22,142 nucleotides of DNA from an uncultured Collinsella sp. GTDB taxonomy: Bacteria; Actinomycetota; Coriobacteriia; Coriobacteriales; Coriobacteriaceae. Positions 21,856 through 22,142 of this stretch are shown here, one piece after another (position 1 is the first letter of the stretch; each line of letters begins with the position of its first letter). The translations under genes were made by a program, and so were the position numbers. The notes beneath the pieces are model-generated. The model saw only the letters and a list, made by a program, of their open reading frames with translations. It made no database searches and was not told the DNA's origin. The stretch is taken from assembly GCA_900757595.1 (NCBI GenBank), contig CAAEOL010000038.1, positions 1-22,142 of the forward strand, written 5' to 3'.

Positions 21856-21955
21856 GGGACGTATCTCCCTTGCAACGAGGTTATGCGAGATGCCCACGAT
21901 GATAAGCCCAAAGCGGATATTCGCGGCAAACAACGCCACAGCCACAACCCAAAAC

Positions 21956-22048
21956 GCTCGCTCCCCCTCGGGTTCGAACCTCCCGGGACGAATCGACCGA
22001 TTGGTGAAAAGAACGGAAAACCCACTCCCCCGGCCACGACAGCGAGCG
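21956..22048. repeat. Imperfect inverted element with 8-base terminal arms
   Basis: CGCTCGCT (21956-21963) and AGCGAGCG (22041-22048) are exact complements bounding 77 bases. Inside lies GGTTCGAACC (21971-21980), a 10-base perfect palindrome that mimics a tRNA T-loop. I tried to fold the element as a tRNA on either strand and could not form proper T and anticodon arms. It may be part of a dispersed repeat or a regulator site upstream of the alpha-glucosidase. Confidence 0.4.
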
Positions 22049-22142
22049 GGCTCCGGGTGCCCCAGGTTGCCGCAAAAGAGGAGGAAAGCGTACTTTATGT
22101 ACGCGACCGACGATTGAGGGGCAAGATGGGGTGCCCGGAGCC
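22049..22142. repeat. Nested palindrome at the right edge, likely dispersed repeat
   Basis: GGCTCCGGGTGCCCC (22049-22063) and GGGGTGCCCGGAGCC (22128-22142) are complementary at 13 of 15 positions. An inner hairpin GCGTAC-tttat-GTACGC (22088-22104) sits midway. The element also contains GAGGAGGA followed by a six-codon ORF ending at 22117 (MYATDD). It touches the window edge, so its true limit is unknown. Confidence 0.55.

Noticed and set aside
21956..22048. A tRNA gene, suggested by GGTTCGAACC and an 8-base closing stem
   Set aside because: The T stem does not pair correctly on either strand and no anticodon or D arm can be formed.

Overview
The window looks like chromosomal DNA of a high-GC anaerobic actinobacterium, most likely a Coriobacteriia gut anaerobe close to Collinsella. 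That assignment is inferred from protein style, frequent GTG/TTG starts, strong AGGAGG-type ribosome sites, the oxygen-sensitive ribonucleotide reductase pair NrdD/NrdG and an Fe-S aldo/keto reductase. No rRNA or species marker is present. Almost all of it is ordinary housekeeping or metabolic sequence; there is no phage, transposase or CRISPR array.

Layout. 1-4.1 kb: the 5' part of a Gfo/Idh/MocA oxidoreductase (cut by the window edge), an Fe-S aldo/keto reductase, a cyclase-family hydrolase, a ketopantoate-reductase-like protein and a small membrane protein. 4.1-7.7 kb: a secreted coiled-coil protein, then O-acetylhomoserine sulfhydrylase (metY) divergent from a LysR-type regulator. The metY leader holds a 17-codon ORF with two Cys codons and mutually exclusive hairpins, plus an ATC-N9-GAT LysR site at about -66. 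7.7-11.1 kb: RNase HI, a second Gfo/Idh oxidoreductase coupled to an acylphosphatase, a PerR-like Fur-family regulator and a HAD phosphatase. 11.2-14.2 kb: a SlyD-like FKBP isomerase followed 3 bases later by an orphan UreE-like protein, an M19 dipeptidase and a YgjP-type metallopeptidase.

14.2-19.5 kb is one minus-strand run: nrdD, nrdG, folE, an HD-domain protein and folB. It joins anaerobic deoxynucleotide synthesis to the early folate pathway. nrdD has a promoter overlapped by two NrdR-like boxes. The nrdD-nrdG gap contains a roughly 110-base-arm inverted duplication that includes the 3' end of nrdD, and a second strong palindrome just before the nrdG ribosome site. 19.8-20.0 kb: tRNA-Gly(GCC) and tRNA-Val(GAC) in one unit with its own promoter and terminator. 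20.1-21.9 kb: a GH13 alpha-glucosidase. The last 190 bases hold nested palindromes that look like a dispersed repeat.

The most interesting items are the candidate cysteine-responsive leader in front of metY, the slyD/ureE-like pair without urease, the folE-HD-folB cluster, and the palindromic intergenic elements. None amounts to a clearly new multi-gene system. All function calls rest on reading motifs by eye; no database search was run.
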